From Magnetospira sp. QH-2 (GTDB taxonomy: Bacteria > Pseudomonadota > Alphaproteobacteria > Rhodospirillales > Magnetospiraceae): DNA of 64,000 bases. The notes below the pieces were generated by a model. The model saw only the letters and a list, made by a program, of their open reading frames with translations, searched no databases and was not told the DNA's origin. The DNA is taken from NCBI RefSeq assembly GCF_000968135.1, contig NZ_FO538765.1:2988001-3052000 (forward strand), written 5' to 3'. Below are positions 54,101 to 61,014 of this stretch, piece after piece. The position numbers and the translations under genes were made by a program. How positions within the stretch are numbered: the stretch's first letter is position 1; every line of letters starts with the position of its first letter.

Positions 54101-56067
54101 ATATCACCGGCCAAATCCCCTTGCAGGAAGGCCCCCATTTGGGCGATCTGTTCGAGACTGCCCGCCCCGGCCACCAAACCGTTGCCGGTGGCCATCAGGG
54201 CCGCCAAGTCTCCGCCGCCGCTATCGGGCACGCCCGCCGCGCCGAGCAAGGCGCCCAGGTCGGTTTCGTTGGTCAGATCCACCGGTCCGAGGCCGGCCAA
54301 AGCGGCAAAACCACTTTCAAAACTGCCGCCACTGGCCGCTTGCAGTTGCACCATGGTGTTCATGATCATGGAAGTCTTGGCCATCAGGCTCAGATTGCCA
54401 TGCGGATCGACATTGAGGATATCGACCCCGCCCAAATCGAAATTGCTCGCCACCGTGGCGGCGGCCACAGAGGAACTCATCCCGGGATTGGCATCCATGT
54501 AGGCATCGACGAGGGTGGTCAGGGGCGTCACGACACTCGCGCCAGGAGGCGCCGTCAAGGTACCGGTGAAGTCCAATCCGGTGGCCGTATCATAGGCACC
54601 GTTCAGCGCGACGGCGATGATGTCGCCCGTGGACCCGGCAGCCAGGGTATAAGCCCCGTCGGTGCCGGTGATATCCATCTGCTCGTCGCCGTCCTCGGCA
54701 TCGTAAATGCCGTTGCCGTTGACATCATCCCAAATGCCGTCGCCGTCATTGTCGGCGAATACGCGCATATTGGCCATATAGCCATCAACCACATGGCCGG
54801 TCAGGGGTGAAGCCCCACCACCTGCTTCGCCGTCACCCGTCTCTTCATCATCGCCTAACCCGCCGTCACCTGTCTCTTCTCCGTCGCCCCCAGGAGAGAC
54901 TTCATCCCCTTGAGAGGCGTCGTCGGAAGAGGGGTCTTCCGGCGCAACAACTACAGTGGCTTCTTCGGCCACTTCCTCGATTTCTTCGGCCTGATCTTCT
55001 TCGTTTGCAACGGTGACGGAGGGGCCGCCATCTTCTGTCACTTCCTGAGACCGGATGATGTCCAAACCGGTCCTGCCACCCGTTCCACCGTCGCCATCGC
55101 CAAGCGGATCATTGCCGCCACCGGCGGTCTCGAAGTCACCCAGGCCATCTTCCAGTCCCAGGTCAGCTTCTTCGCTAATATTGACTTCGTAGCCGAGGTT
55201 CTTTTCAACATCTTCCAGCGCCGTTTCCAGCTTTTCAGCGAGATCCTCGGCTTCTTCCTCGAGCCTCTCGGCCTTGTCCTCTTCCCCGCTCTCCCGGGCT
55301 TCCTTGGCCTCGGCACGGATTCGCTGCAAGCGATCCATGACATCCAGAGCCTTCTCTTCCAGGGTGCGCGGCAGGATGGTGCCAACCTGCTGGATGATAT
55401 TTTGGATCTGAGAGGCATCCATCTGGAAACTGCTGGGGGTCGCACTTACCGACGGCGTCCACTGCCAGCCGCCGCCATAGGTGTTGACCGTGCCAAGCAT
55501 CTCGCCACTGGGGCTCATCAGCACGATTTCGCCGACCGTCTCACCGCGCAGGGTGTTCTCGGGCAGATTCACCGCCTGGATGGACTCACCGTCGGTCTCC
55601 AGGAAAACCTTGGTGCCGCGAATACCGATGGTGGCCACGGGGGTCCGAACCACCATGGCGTCCTGGCTGAACTTGGCAATCTGACCGGAAACAAACGTTG
55701 CCGCGCCGGTAACCAGCGAGATGACCGCCTCGCCCTCGGTGCCGCCGGGGTCATAGACCATCTCGTCGAGCACCATCTTGCCGCTTTGACCAAGGGAGAA
55801 GACTGAATTATCGGCCAGCACGATGCCGACACCGCCGCTTTCGCCGGTGGCCAATTCATCGCCCCGATAGACCGGATCGCCGGCCCGCAATTCCACGCGG
55901 GTGCCGTCGGCGCGGGTCGCGATTACCGTGCCTTGGGTTCTTTCCACCTGGCCAATGGGTTCCGCAGCGGAACTCGCCGCCTGAGCAAGCTGTTGCAGCT
56001 CATCCAAGGCCTGATTTTGCTGATCCGATGGCCCGTCCATGCCCTGATTCGGCGACTTGGCATCCAT
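46288..56067 (-). CDS. Giant FecR/RTX/cadherin-like/FG-GAP surface protein, N-terminal part
   Basis: 3,259 residues from ATG 56067 (GGAAGGA upstream) to an in-frame TAA. Order: a FecR-like domain (about 38-200, with VRTPVATIGIRGTKVFLE), an acidic coiled coil (about 225-300), a low-complexity acidic stretch, a Ca-loop segment (DNDGDGIWDDVNGNGIYDAEDGDEQ type), RTX repeats, then tandem cadherin/VCBS-like domains (plus-strand about 51960-50700; TDDTGNSDTEVITIDV, SNDAPTIDYAIDG), a seven-blade FG-GAP-like part (about 50200-48960; FGSSVSINGDWAVVGE, FGEALAIEGDLLVTS), a carbohydrate-binding-like insert (about 48640-48130), and the 381-bp repeats. There is no Sec signal, as expected for type I secretion. 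It is likely an adhesin or surface-layer protein; no T1SS genes are in the window. The reading frame continues past the stop to 42439. Confidence 0.85.
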   Translation of the reverse strand: MDAKSPNQGMDGPSDQQNQALDELQQLAQAASSAAEPIGQVERTQGTVIATRADGTRVELRAGDPVYRGDELATGESGGVGIVLADNSVFSLGQSGKMVLDEMVYDPGGTEGEAVISLVTGAATFVSGQIAKFSQDAMVVRTPVATIGIRGTKVFLETDGESIQAVNLPENTLRGETVGEIVLMSPSGEMLGTVNTYGGGWQWTPSVSATPSSFQMDASQIQNIIQQVGTILPRTLEEKALDVMDRLQRIRAEAKEARESGEEDKAERLEEEAEDLAEKLETALEDVEKNLGYEVNISEEADLGLEDGLGDFETAGGGNDPLGDGDGGTGGRTGLDIIRSQEVTEDGGPSVTVANEEDQAEEIEEVAEEATVVVAPEDPSSDDASQGDEVSPGGDGEETGDGGLGDDEETGDGEAGGGASPLTGHVVDGYMANMRVFADNDGDGIWDDVNGNGIYDAEDGDEQMDITGTDGAYTLAAGSTGDIIAVALNGAYDTATGLDFTGTLTAPPGASVVTPLTTLVDAYMDANPGMSSSVAAATVASNFDLGGVDILNVDPHGNLSLMAKTSMIMNTMVQLQAASGGSFESGFAALAGLGPVDLTNETDLGALLGAAGVPDSGGGDLAALMATGNGLVAGAGSLEQIAQMGAFLQGDLAGDISAARGGQGFGALQGRGDFLAEEAALRGTPADQVLVGDLQGMGTVDVINGRGGNDDISGLGGNDQLFGGAGNDILRGGAGSDLLNGGDGNDLAIFDGSFSDYSFTYSNGTLTVADISENGVDTVIDVETVRFNEGDFAVGSFAGGLIQGTSGNDELFGTAGSDDIQGLGGFDIIHSSPGDDVMHGGSGDNLLDFSNDPNGVSVNLVSGSATDGWGNHDAVNHFKWVYGSAYDDTILGTDLTGGANGDILSGGAGNDILNGRAGNWDQVYYSDDGGIGVSVNLATGIAIDEFGGTDSLSNFEVIGGTSYDDTLTGDSNNNLIYAYQGTDIVDGGGGIDTIDYQWDDTPGGVSIDLENGFAIDAGGATDTLISIESAVGSQDDDSLTGNSDNNQLQGKGGDDDLQGNAGDDILKGGAGNDTLDGGTGFDTAVFSGSVSDYSVWADDQGIYHVTDTVGSDGVDIVTGVEQFQFGLDTMLASELDLVIEGDGTIIGTSNSETLLGGAGDDVLIGLGGDDHLDGGAGNDTADYSAANDSVHADLGAGTADNGDDGFDTLANIENLTGTSFNDVLVGDGNDNIIEGGLGTDTIIGGAGFDTLVTGAETMLDLSAARLGGEISQIEMVDLDQTAGATVSLTSPGDVAAATGSPSGTLIIQGGADDQVVLGQGGDANDWTLTGQVTLSGRDFNVYEAVNGAYTVTLKVETAIQQSGLDAAPTILGVEIDAQTYATTVTMDEDGSLSGQIGAIDNTADPTLTFSGGQGDNGPFNGTVTLNSDGSFNYIPNENFFGQDFFTVTVTDDTGNSDTEVITIDVAEVIDNPVVGSPLSTTRLEDSGSYDIDLLNGSSDPDGGTLSVANVATTGDASGLSIIGSLLTIDADAYQSLGDGDQEVITVNYDIEDGQGGSTPQTATVTIIGSNDAPTIDYAIDGMETEDTGPRTYDLTDGVSDLEGDTLTVDGGSVVLNSGNDVGATMVGNLLTIDTDLYDYLGDSEVETLSFTYDVLDGNGGVVSQSAIIEIYGTNDLPEVTINTGTTYVPGTDVTVTAAMLNAADADHGAADLTYTLNSAPEGDLMLDGVALAFGESFTQADIEAGLLTYNSEFGIDDSFIVTVSDPDLGTSSSATFALTAIGLTLTGTSGPDDLSGSNADDVITGLGGNDALEGLDGADQMDGGADDDALYGGAGADTMTGGTGDDYLMGDEGNDVMDGGTGIDTLAIASDTGSGGSVTLAEDGTWGYGNFTDGWGQSNDIKDFENVEGSDYVDAITGNSGDNVLIGMGGNDVLRGGAGNDTLIGDSRDFGLQESMIQASDGINLNISGVVDVPDRFGGLGAPGLIDADGARFIASAAFDDVGSDTDAGQAFIYSFDGTQWVQEAALTAPNLGLGNVHHQFGSSVSINGDWAVVGEQQHGNFLNNEWYGTYRQGAAHVYHYENGSWNLATSLQASSPETPSYEDIFGSSVAIDSDAAAGGQPRVVVGAGGDGTGFWSGQAYVYDFDGTNWNQSILVNPQVSSNDYFGGYVEVDGDTVVVSNFGNHGGQGEAYVFELSGGTWSETARLHDMIPAGSRVSSDEFGEALAIEGDLLVTSSRDASGGGAVYVFERVGGSWQYSGEITASDTDGSDQFGFDVSISNGVVVVTAPGNETESGVANGGTVYMFENQGGTWVETNRVERDAADGGDGFGQSMAYAEGQLVVGAGYVDSQQGAVFAYTESTPVAGNDLLYGDEGTDTAVFSGNRADYVISATHGTYTVSGTNGTDYINGVEVFEFADGSMSSYLAGQTIWGDSDFGSAGDDSMNGSGAASSLSGLAGDDVIFGYSGSDVLVGDGSLDFGFDADAEGWVSTDGQSSPVLYMGSGGADGGGYLKIVDTGTSTPQFLAPVALSGDLGGFLGGQLTFAMKSDLNDGGQPVVTIVSTAGTLTLSIASPAAAWTTYDLTLDDLEGWVLDGDHPATQDEIAAVLADVTEVRFSSDFVYGNETVGLDSVSLVSADGNDVLNGGTGNDILYGNGGADTLTGHSGVDQLYGGDGDDVFAVTSSIESGDVFDGGAGHDVLRNDMGQTMWAAGFSATDVEEIDGGSQSFSGDGAGNTLDFSGITTWTNVAGIYGNGGADLIIGSDAADPVIDGGVGNDTIFGNGGADTLTGYSGYDTLYGGAGNDVFAVTANIEIGDVFDGGADHDILRNDTGTTLYMAGFAPTGVEEIDGNFQALSGDGAANTLDFSGITTWTNVTAIYGDGGADIIYGSDFADPLINGGVGNDTIYGNGGSDTLTGYSGYDTLYGGDGDDVFAVTANIEVGDVFDGGSDTDILRNDTGTTLYMARFAPTGVEKIDGSCFALSGDGAANTLDFSGMTTWTNVTGIYGDGGADIIYGSDFADPLINGGVGNDTIYGNDGSDIFFGSPGYDSLYGADRDDVFAVTANIEAGDVFDGGLGTDTLRNDTGTTLYMAHFAPTSVETIDGSGFALSGDAGANTLDFSGVTTWTNVAGIYGDGGADIIYGSDFADPLINGGVGSDTIYGNDGADTLTGYTGYDSLYGGDGDDVFAVTANIEAGDVFDGGLGTDTLRNDTGTTLYMAHFAPTSVETIDGSGFALSGDAGANTLDFSGVTTWAGVAEK

Positions 56068-56436
56068 GGCGGTTTCCTTCCCCATAACCCACGTGCACTA
56101 CAACCTGCTGAAATCATACAGATTTCATGCAAATTTACCCCACCCATGCGGGGTTGGGATATCCAACACTGCCCGAGCTGGAATTTCCCATGAAAAAGTG
56201 TACCGGATCCGGCGAATCCCTGTCATCCGCCATTGGGGGGACTCCACCTAAAGAAGGGGTCCAAAATACCTCCAATGTATAGCGATGTTCGCTCTTTTTT
56301 CCGCTTTTGCCAGGACTGATTTGCGTAAGCTTTATGGTGGCCCCCGGCAAGAAAGTCATTTACCATACCCCACGCACGCATGGGATTGTTAACCTCCCTT
56401 GTGCATTGGAGAAACTACATTCGGAACCGAGCCGCC
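56068..56436. other. Divergent regulatory region between giant adhesin and siaB-like operon
   Basis: About 370 bases with no gene. It holds the promoters of both transcription units. Small palindromes are visible (CCGGATCCGG at 56203-56212; ACCC/GGGT hairpin near 56145), but no recognised operator. The siaB-like start is not fixed by a good ribosome-binding site, so part of this region could be coding. Confidence 0.5.
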
Positions 56437-56988
56437 ATGCTTGTTGACAGCATGTACGATTTTCGGAACTACCTGCAGAACCATGGCATCATGTTCTGCT
56501 ACAGCGGGTATGTGACCGAAGATATCCTGACGGGCATCGGCGACGCCATTAAGCGCAAGCTGGCGATGGATGACGCCGATACCAAGACCACCCGGGCGGT
56601 GTTCTCGGTCTTTATCGAGCAGATGCAGAATGTCATCCGCTACTCGGCGGAAAAGGAAGTCACGGGGGAACCCGATAACGATGAACTGCGCTACGGCGTT
56701 CTGATTGTTGGCAAGCGGGACGATCAGTTCTTCGTCACCTGCGCCAATATGATACGCTCGGCTGATGTATCCCGGCTGTCCAGTTCGCTGGAAGCCATCC
56801 GAAATATGGATAAGAAGCAGCTCAAGGATACCTACAAGCGCAAACTGCGCGATGATCCACCAGAAGGCAGCAAGGGAGCAGGGGTCGGTTTCATTGACAT
56901 TGCCCGGCGCGCCTCCCGCCCCATTGATTTTACCTTTGAGGACGTTCAGGAAGGATTTTCGTTTTTCACGCTCAAGGCCTTCGTTTAG
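56437..56988 (+). CDS. SiaB-like kinase (DUF6272)
   Basis: 183 residues counted from ATG 56437; other in-frame ATGs lie at 56380 and 56452 and none has a clear ribosome-binding site. YDFRNYLQNHGIMFCYSGYVTEDILTGIGDAIKRKL matches the start of SiaB-family proteins, followed by VFIEQMQNVIRYSAEKE (an N-box-like helix with Asn) and GVGFIDIARRASRPIDFTFE (a GxG-containing segment with IDIARR typical of the family). SiaB phosphorylates SiaC in the Pseudomonas SiaABCD partner-switch that controls aggregation. It is followed by the siaC-like gene after 27 bases. Confidence 0.82.
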   Translation: MLVDSMYDFRNYLQNHGIMFCYSGYVTEDILTGIGDAIKRKLAMDDADTKTTRAVFSVFIEQMQNVIRYSAEKEVTGEPDNDELRYGVLIVGKRDDQFFVTCANMIRSADVSRLSSSLEAIRNMDKKQLKDTYKRKLRDDPPEGSKGAGVGFIDIARRASRPIDFTFEDVQEGFSFFTLKAFV

Positions 56989-57015
56989 GCCGCAATATAG
57001 GACGTTTGGGGAAGC

Positions 57016-57402
57016 ATGGAGAATATCAAAATCGAAGCGACGGATCGGTCCCCTGAGATTGATTTCGATTTCGCCAACAACAAGTTCAATCTGCGGGGTG
57101 AATCTTACCCGGAGGATGTCACCGCCTTTTACGGGCCGGTTGTTGCCAAGTTGGAGGAGCATCTGGGCAACCAGGACGGCGCCGCCATCGCCTTCAACTT
57201 CGAACTGATCTATTTCAATAGTTCCAGCGCCAAGATCCTGATGGGCCTGTTCGACCTTTTGGACGATACGGCGGACGACGGCAACGAAGTCACCATTACC
57301 TGGGCTTACGAAGAAGAAGACGATAACATGCAGGAACTGGGCGAGGAATTCGGCGAGGACCTGGAAAACGCCAAATTCGTACTAAAGGAAATCGCGACCT
57401 GA
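57016..57402 (+). CDS. SiaC-like regulatory phosphoprotein (DUF1987)
   Basis: 128 residues. DFDFANNKFNLRGESYPEDVTAFYGPVVAKLEEHL and FNFELIYFNSSSAKILMGLFDLLDD are family hallmarks; the phosphorylated Ser/Thr of SiaC homologs sits in the YFN(S/T)SS segment, here Ser. The protein is very acidic and STAS-like in fold. In Pseudomonas, unphosphorylated SiaC activates the diguanylate cyclase SiaD. Here the next gene, overlapping by one base, is an HD-GYP protein and the one after is an adenylate cyclase, so the partner may differ. Confidence 0.85.
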   Translation: MENIKIEATDRSPEIDFDFANNKFNLRGESYPEDVTAFYGPVVAKLEEHLGNQDGAAIAFNFELIYFNSSSAKILMGLFDLLDDTADDGNEVTITWAYEEEDDNMQELGEEFGEDLENAKFVLKEIAT

Positions 57403-59465
57403 TGGCTGAGGAACTTTTCAGAGCTGATCACGACGCTCTGGAAAGGGCCAAGCACATCCTTGAGGAAACGGTGGCCGATAAGGACCACCTGCGTTCCGAA
57501 CTCACCACCCTGTGCCATTCCTATGAAAAGCTGACAAAGGTGGCAGAGCGCTTGGTGCGCCTCAGCGACCGCAGCAGCAGCAGTCTGTTCAAGGACAACA
57601 AAAAACTCGTGGCCGCTCAGGCCGACCTGGCGGAACTGAACAGCACCCTGGCCCAGCATATTATCGACCATAAGGCCGAATTGGACCAGGAACAGGCCAA
57701 GCTGGCCAAGTTGGTGGAACTGGGCATCGGCCTGTCGGCGGAGAAGGACGTCAGTCACCTGATGGAACTGATCCTGATCGGGGCCAAGGACCTGACCAAT
57801 GCCGACGGCGGCACTCTGTATATCCGTACCGATGATGACCACTTGTCATTCGAGATCATGCGCACGGATTCCCTGGATATCGCCATGGGCGGTTCCACCG
57901 GCAAGGATATTCCCCTGCCGCCCGTCGCCATGTTCAACGCGGACTCCGGTGAAGGCAACCACCACAACGTGGTCAGCCATTCGGTGCTGACCGAAACCAC
58001 GGTCAATATCACGGATGCCTACGAGGACGACCGGTTCGATTTTAGTGGCACCAAGGCCTTTGACGAAAAGATCGGCTATCGCTCCACATCGTTTTTGACC
58101 GTTCCGCTAAAACCGCGCGGTGGCGACGTCATCGGCGCCCTGCAACTCCTCAATGCTCAGGACCCGACCGGCGAGCGCGTCATTCCCTTCTCCGAAAACG
58201 TGGTGGATTTTGTCGAGGCCCTGGCCGCCCAGGCCGCGGTTGCCCTGGACAACAGAAATCTGGTGGAAGCCCAGCGGGTCTTGCTGGACTCCTTCATCCA
58301 GCTGATTGCCGGCGCCATTGATGCCAAGTCGCCATATACCGGCGGCCATTGCGCCAGAGTTCCGGAACTATCGGCCAAACTGGTGAAAGCCGCCAGCGAC
58401 GCCAACCATGGTCCGTTTGCCGATTTCCAGCTCGATACCGACGACGAATGGCGGGAATTCCACATTGCGGCCTGGCTGCACGACTGCGGCAAGGTCACCA
58501 CGCCGGAATACGTGGTCGACAAGGCCACCAAGCTGGAAACCATTTACAACCGCATCCACGAAGTGCGCACCCGGTTCGAGGTGCTGCGCCGGGACGCGGA
58601 GATCGCCTATCTCAATGCCCGCCTCGAAGGCACCCGAGACGAGGCTGACCTGAAAGCCGAGTACGAGGCCGAGTTGGCCCGCCTGGAAGATGATTTTATC
58701 TTTGTCGCCGAAAGCAATGTGGGTGGCGAGTTTATGGCGCCGGAAAAGGTGGAACGCCTGAACGGCATTGCCGCGCGCACCTGGACCCGGCATTTCGACG
58801 ACCGCCTGGGACTGTCGCAAGGCGAACGGGATCGCTGCGCCGACCACGCACCGACGCCGGTCCCCGCCGAAGAAAAACTGCTTGGCGACAAACCCGAGCA
58901 CATCGTGCCACGCCCCAACCGCGACAATCCCTTCGACGGCGACAATCCTTTCGGCTTCCAGATCGATATGCCCGAAGCGCTCTACAATTACGGCGAACTG
59001 TACAATCTCTCCATCGGTCGCGGTACGCTGACCGCCGAAGAGCGCTACAAGATCAACGAACATATCGTGCAAACCATCATGATGCTCGAACGCCTGCCGT
59101 TCCCCAAACAGCTGCGGCGCATCCCCGAGTACGCCGGGGCTCACCACGAGACCATGCTGGGCACCGGCTATCCGCGCAAACTGACCAAGGAAGACATGTC
59201 GATCCCGGCGCGGATCATGGCTATCGCCGATATCTTCGAAGCCCTGACCGCCACCGACCGACCCTACAAGGCGCCGAAGACTTTGAGCGAAGCGATCCGC
59301 ATTCTAAGCTTCTTCAAGAAAGATCAGCATATCGATGGGGACCTGTTCGATCTGTTCCTGAGCAGCGGGGTCTATAAGGAATACGCTTCGGAGTTCATGA
59401 CACCCGAGCAGATTGACGAAGTAGATATTTCGCAGTACCTCTCGGCGGAACAGGCAGAACGTTAA
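57402..59465 (+). CDS. GAF/HD-GYP signalling protein
   Basis: 687 residues. An N-terminal coiled coil (1-115) is followed by a GAF domain (about 115-280, LMELILIGAKDLTNADGGTLYI). The HD domain starts SFIQLIAGAIDAKSPYTGGHCARVPELS and includes AWLHDCGKVTTPEYV (HD pair). An insertion of about 180 residues separates this from the GYP motif HHETMLGTGYPRKL, where canonical HHExxDGxGYP has Asp; later MAIADIFEALTATDRPYK is the expected RIxxIADxFDALT-like segment. HD-GYP proteins hydrolyse c-di-GMP; the changed GYP motif (Leu for Asp) and the insertion make activity uncertain. It overlaps siaC by one base and is spaced ten bases before the cyclase gene. Confidence 0.87.
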   Translation: MAEELFRADHDALERAKHILEETVADKDHLRSELTTLCHSYEKLTKVAERLVRLSDRSSSSLFKDNKKLVAAQADLAELNSTLAQHIIDHKAELDQEQAKLAKLVELGIGLSAEKDVSHLMELILIGAKDLTNADGGTLYIRTDDDHLSFEIMRTDSLDIAMGGSTGKDIPLPPVAMFNADSGEGNHHNVVSHSVLTETTVNITDAYEDDRFDFSGTKAFDEKIGYRSTSFLTVPLKPRGGDVIGALQLLNAQDPTGERVIPFSENVVDFVEALAAQAAVALDNRNLVEAQRVLLDSFIQLIAGAIDAKSPYTGGHCARVPELSAKLVKAASDANHGPFADFQLDTDDEWREFHIAAWLHDCGKVTTPEYVVDKATKLETIYNRIHEVRTRFEVLRRDAEIAYLNARLEGTRDEADLKAEYEAELARLEDDFIFVAESNVGGEFMAPEKVERLNGIAARTWTRHFDDRLGLSQGERDRCADHAPTPVPAEEKLLGDKPEHIVPRPNRDNPFDGDNPFGFQIDMPEALYNYGELYNLSIGRGTLTAEERYKINEHIVQTIMMLERLPFPKQLRRIPEYAGAHHETMLGTGYPRKLTKEDMSIPARIMAIADIFEALTATDRPYKAPKTLSEAIRILSFFKKDQHIDGDLFDLFLSSGVYKEYASEFMTPEQIDEVDISQYLSAEQAER

Positions 59466-59475
59466 GGGGGCGGCG

Positions 59476-60510
59476 ATGAGTTTCGAACTCTACAAAAAAG
59501 AACAAGCAGTTATCGACAAGGCCAAGGAGCTGCTGTCCGAGGGCCTCATCGTCGACGAAGAAGCTGCCGCCAAATTCGAAGCCTTGCTCAAGGACTATCA
59601 GAAGCTCTTCAAGTCCACCAAGCGGTTGGTGCGCATGAGCGACCGCAACGAGGAAGAGCTCAACGCACTGGCCAAATCCCTGGACGAAAAGAATCTGATG
59701 CTGGAAGGGCTCTCCACCAAGCTTTCCAAATATCTTTCTCCGCAGGTCTACAACTCGATTTTCGAGGGCGACCGGGATGTGGCCCTTGCCACCGAGCGCA
59801 AGAAGTTGACGGTGTTCTTCTCCGACATCAAGAATTTCACCCAGACCACCGAAGACATGCAGCCGGAAGACCTGACGGATCTGCTGAACAAGTATTTCAC
59901 CGAGATGTCCGCCATTGCCCTGAAACACGGCGCGACCATCGACAAGTTCATCGGCGATGCGATCCTGGCCTTTTTCGGGGACCCGGAAACCAAGGGCGTT
60001 GAAGAAGACGCCAAGGCCTGTGTCCGCATGGCTTTGGATATGCAGCGCAAGCTGGCGGATCTGGAAGTGGAATGGCATGCGCAAGGCTTCGAAAAGCCGT
60101 TCAAAATGCGCGTCGGCCTCAACACCGGCTATTGCAACGTGGGCAACTTCGGCAGCGAAGACCGCATGGACTACACCATTATCGGCGGCGAAGTGAACCT
60201 GGCGGCCCGACTGGAAAGTCAGGCTGATCCGGGCGGCATCTTGATGTCCGCGGAAACCCATGCGCTGGTTTCCGACATCGTCGATGCCGAGGCACGAGAC
60301 GCCATCTCGGTGAAGGGGATCCGCCGCGAAGTGCGTCCCTTTGCCGTTAAGGGAATCTACGAGGGCGAAGAGGGCCAAAGCCGTTATATCCGCAAAAAGG
60401 AAGACGGCCTGACCCTGCTACTGGACAAGGAAAAACTCACCGGCGATGCGGCCAAGGAAGCCATTTCCCATATGGAAGAGGCCATCTCGGAACTCTCCAA
60501 GCGGCTGTAA
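59476..60510 (+). CDS. Class III adenylate cyclase
   Basis: 344 residues. Residues 1-85 are helical and resemble the coiled coil of the upstream HD-GYP protein (STKRLVRMSDRNEEEL against KVAERLVRLSDRSSSSL), suggesting partner recognition. The catalytic domain (about 108-290) has both metal aspartates (Asp117 in FSDIKNFT, Asp161 in FIGDAILAFFGDP), Lys157 and Asp232 as the adenine-selecting pair (TIDKFIGD, RMDYTIIG), and Asn241/Arg245 (VNLAARL), so it should be an active adenylate, not guanylate, cyclase. No membrane helices. Placed in the siaBC-like operon. Confidence 0.93.
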   Translation: MSFELYKKEQAVIDKAKELLSEGLIVDEEAAAKFEALLKDYQKLFKSTKRLVRMSDRNEEELNALAKSLDEKNLMLEGLSTKLSKYLSPQVYNSIFEGDRDVALATERKKLTVFFSDIKNFTQTTEDMQPEDLTDLLNKYFTEMSAIALKHGATIDKFIGDAILAFFGDPETKGVEEDAKACVRMALDMQRKLADLEVEWHAQGFEKPFKMRVGLNTGYCNVGNFGSEDRMDYTIIGGEVNLAARLESQADPGGILMSAETHALVSDIVDAEARDAISVKGIRREVRPFAVKGIYEGEEGQSRYIRKKEDGLTLLLDKEKLTGDAAKEAISHMEEAISELSKRL

Positions 60511-60522
60511 CGGGAGGCGATC

Positions 60523-61014
60523 ATGTTGCTTCGACTATTATTGTTGGCCGGTGTCCTGCTCTTTGCTCTTCCCGCCCAGGCCGTCAGCATGGGTGGCATG
60601 ACCATGCCCATGCATGGCAATTGGTGCGGGCCGGGCCACCCGAAGAACGCCTTGCGGGCCAGCCTGCCACCCATCGATGCCCTGGACGACGCCTGTCGCC
60701 GACATGACTATTGCTATATTCAGCAAGGCGAAATGGATTGCGGTTGCGATATTGCTTTCATGAACGAACTGCGCAACATGCGCTACCCGTTCAATGATCA
60801 GCGGATCAAGGCACGGGCCATGTATGACGCCATCGCCATGATGCCCTGCGACAACCCCATGGGTATGGCCTATAAGCAGTCCTGCGTCTGGGGCGACTTG
60901 ATGAAGGACATGATGACCGGGCGCGCCGGGCCGTGGGAAATGCCTCTGCGCTGGATGTATCTGGGCGATAAAACCATGGACAACAAGGATTGGTTGGACC
61001 GATGGGGTTGGTAA
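60523..61014 (+). CDS. Secreted phospholipase-A2-like protein
   Basis: 163 residues. A signal peptide (LLRLLLLAGVLLFALPAQA) precedes a Cys-rich mature region: HGNWCGPGHPKN, then PIDALDDACRRHDYCYIQQGEMDCGCD. D-x-C-x-x-HD-x-C with the His-Asp pair is the PLA2 active-site motif and the NWCGPGHP segment resembles the calcium loop. The rest (AFMNELRNMRYPF) is a helical family extension. It may act on phospholipids outside the cytoplasmic membrane; activity is inferred. It starts 12 bases after the cyclase gene; the next gene overlaps its end by 13 bases. Confidence 0.78.
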   Translation: MLLRLLLLAGVLLFALPAQAVSMGGMTMPMHGNWCGPGHPKNALRASLPPIDALDDACRRHDYCYIQQGEMDCGCDIAFMNELRNMRYPFNDQRIKARAMYDAIAMMPCDNPMGMAYKQSCVWGDLMKDMMTGRAGPWEMPLRWMYLGDKTMDNKDWLDRWGW

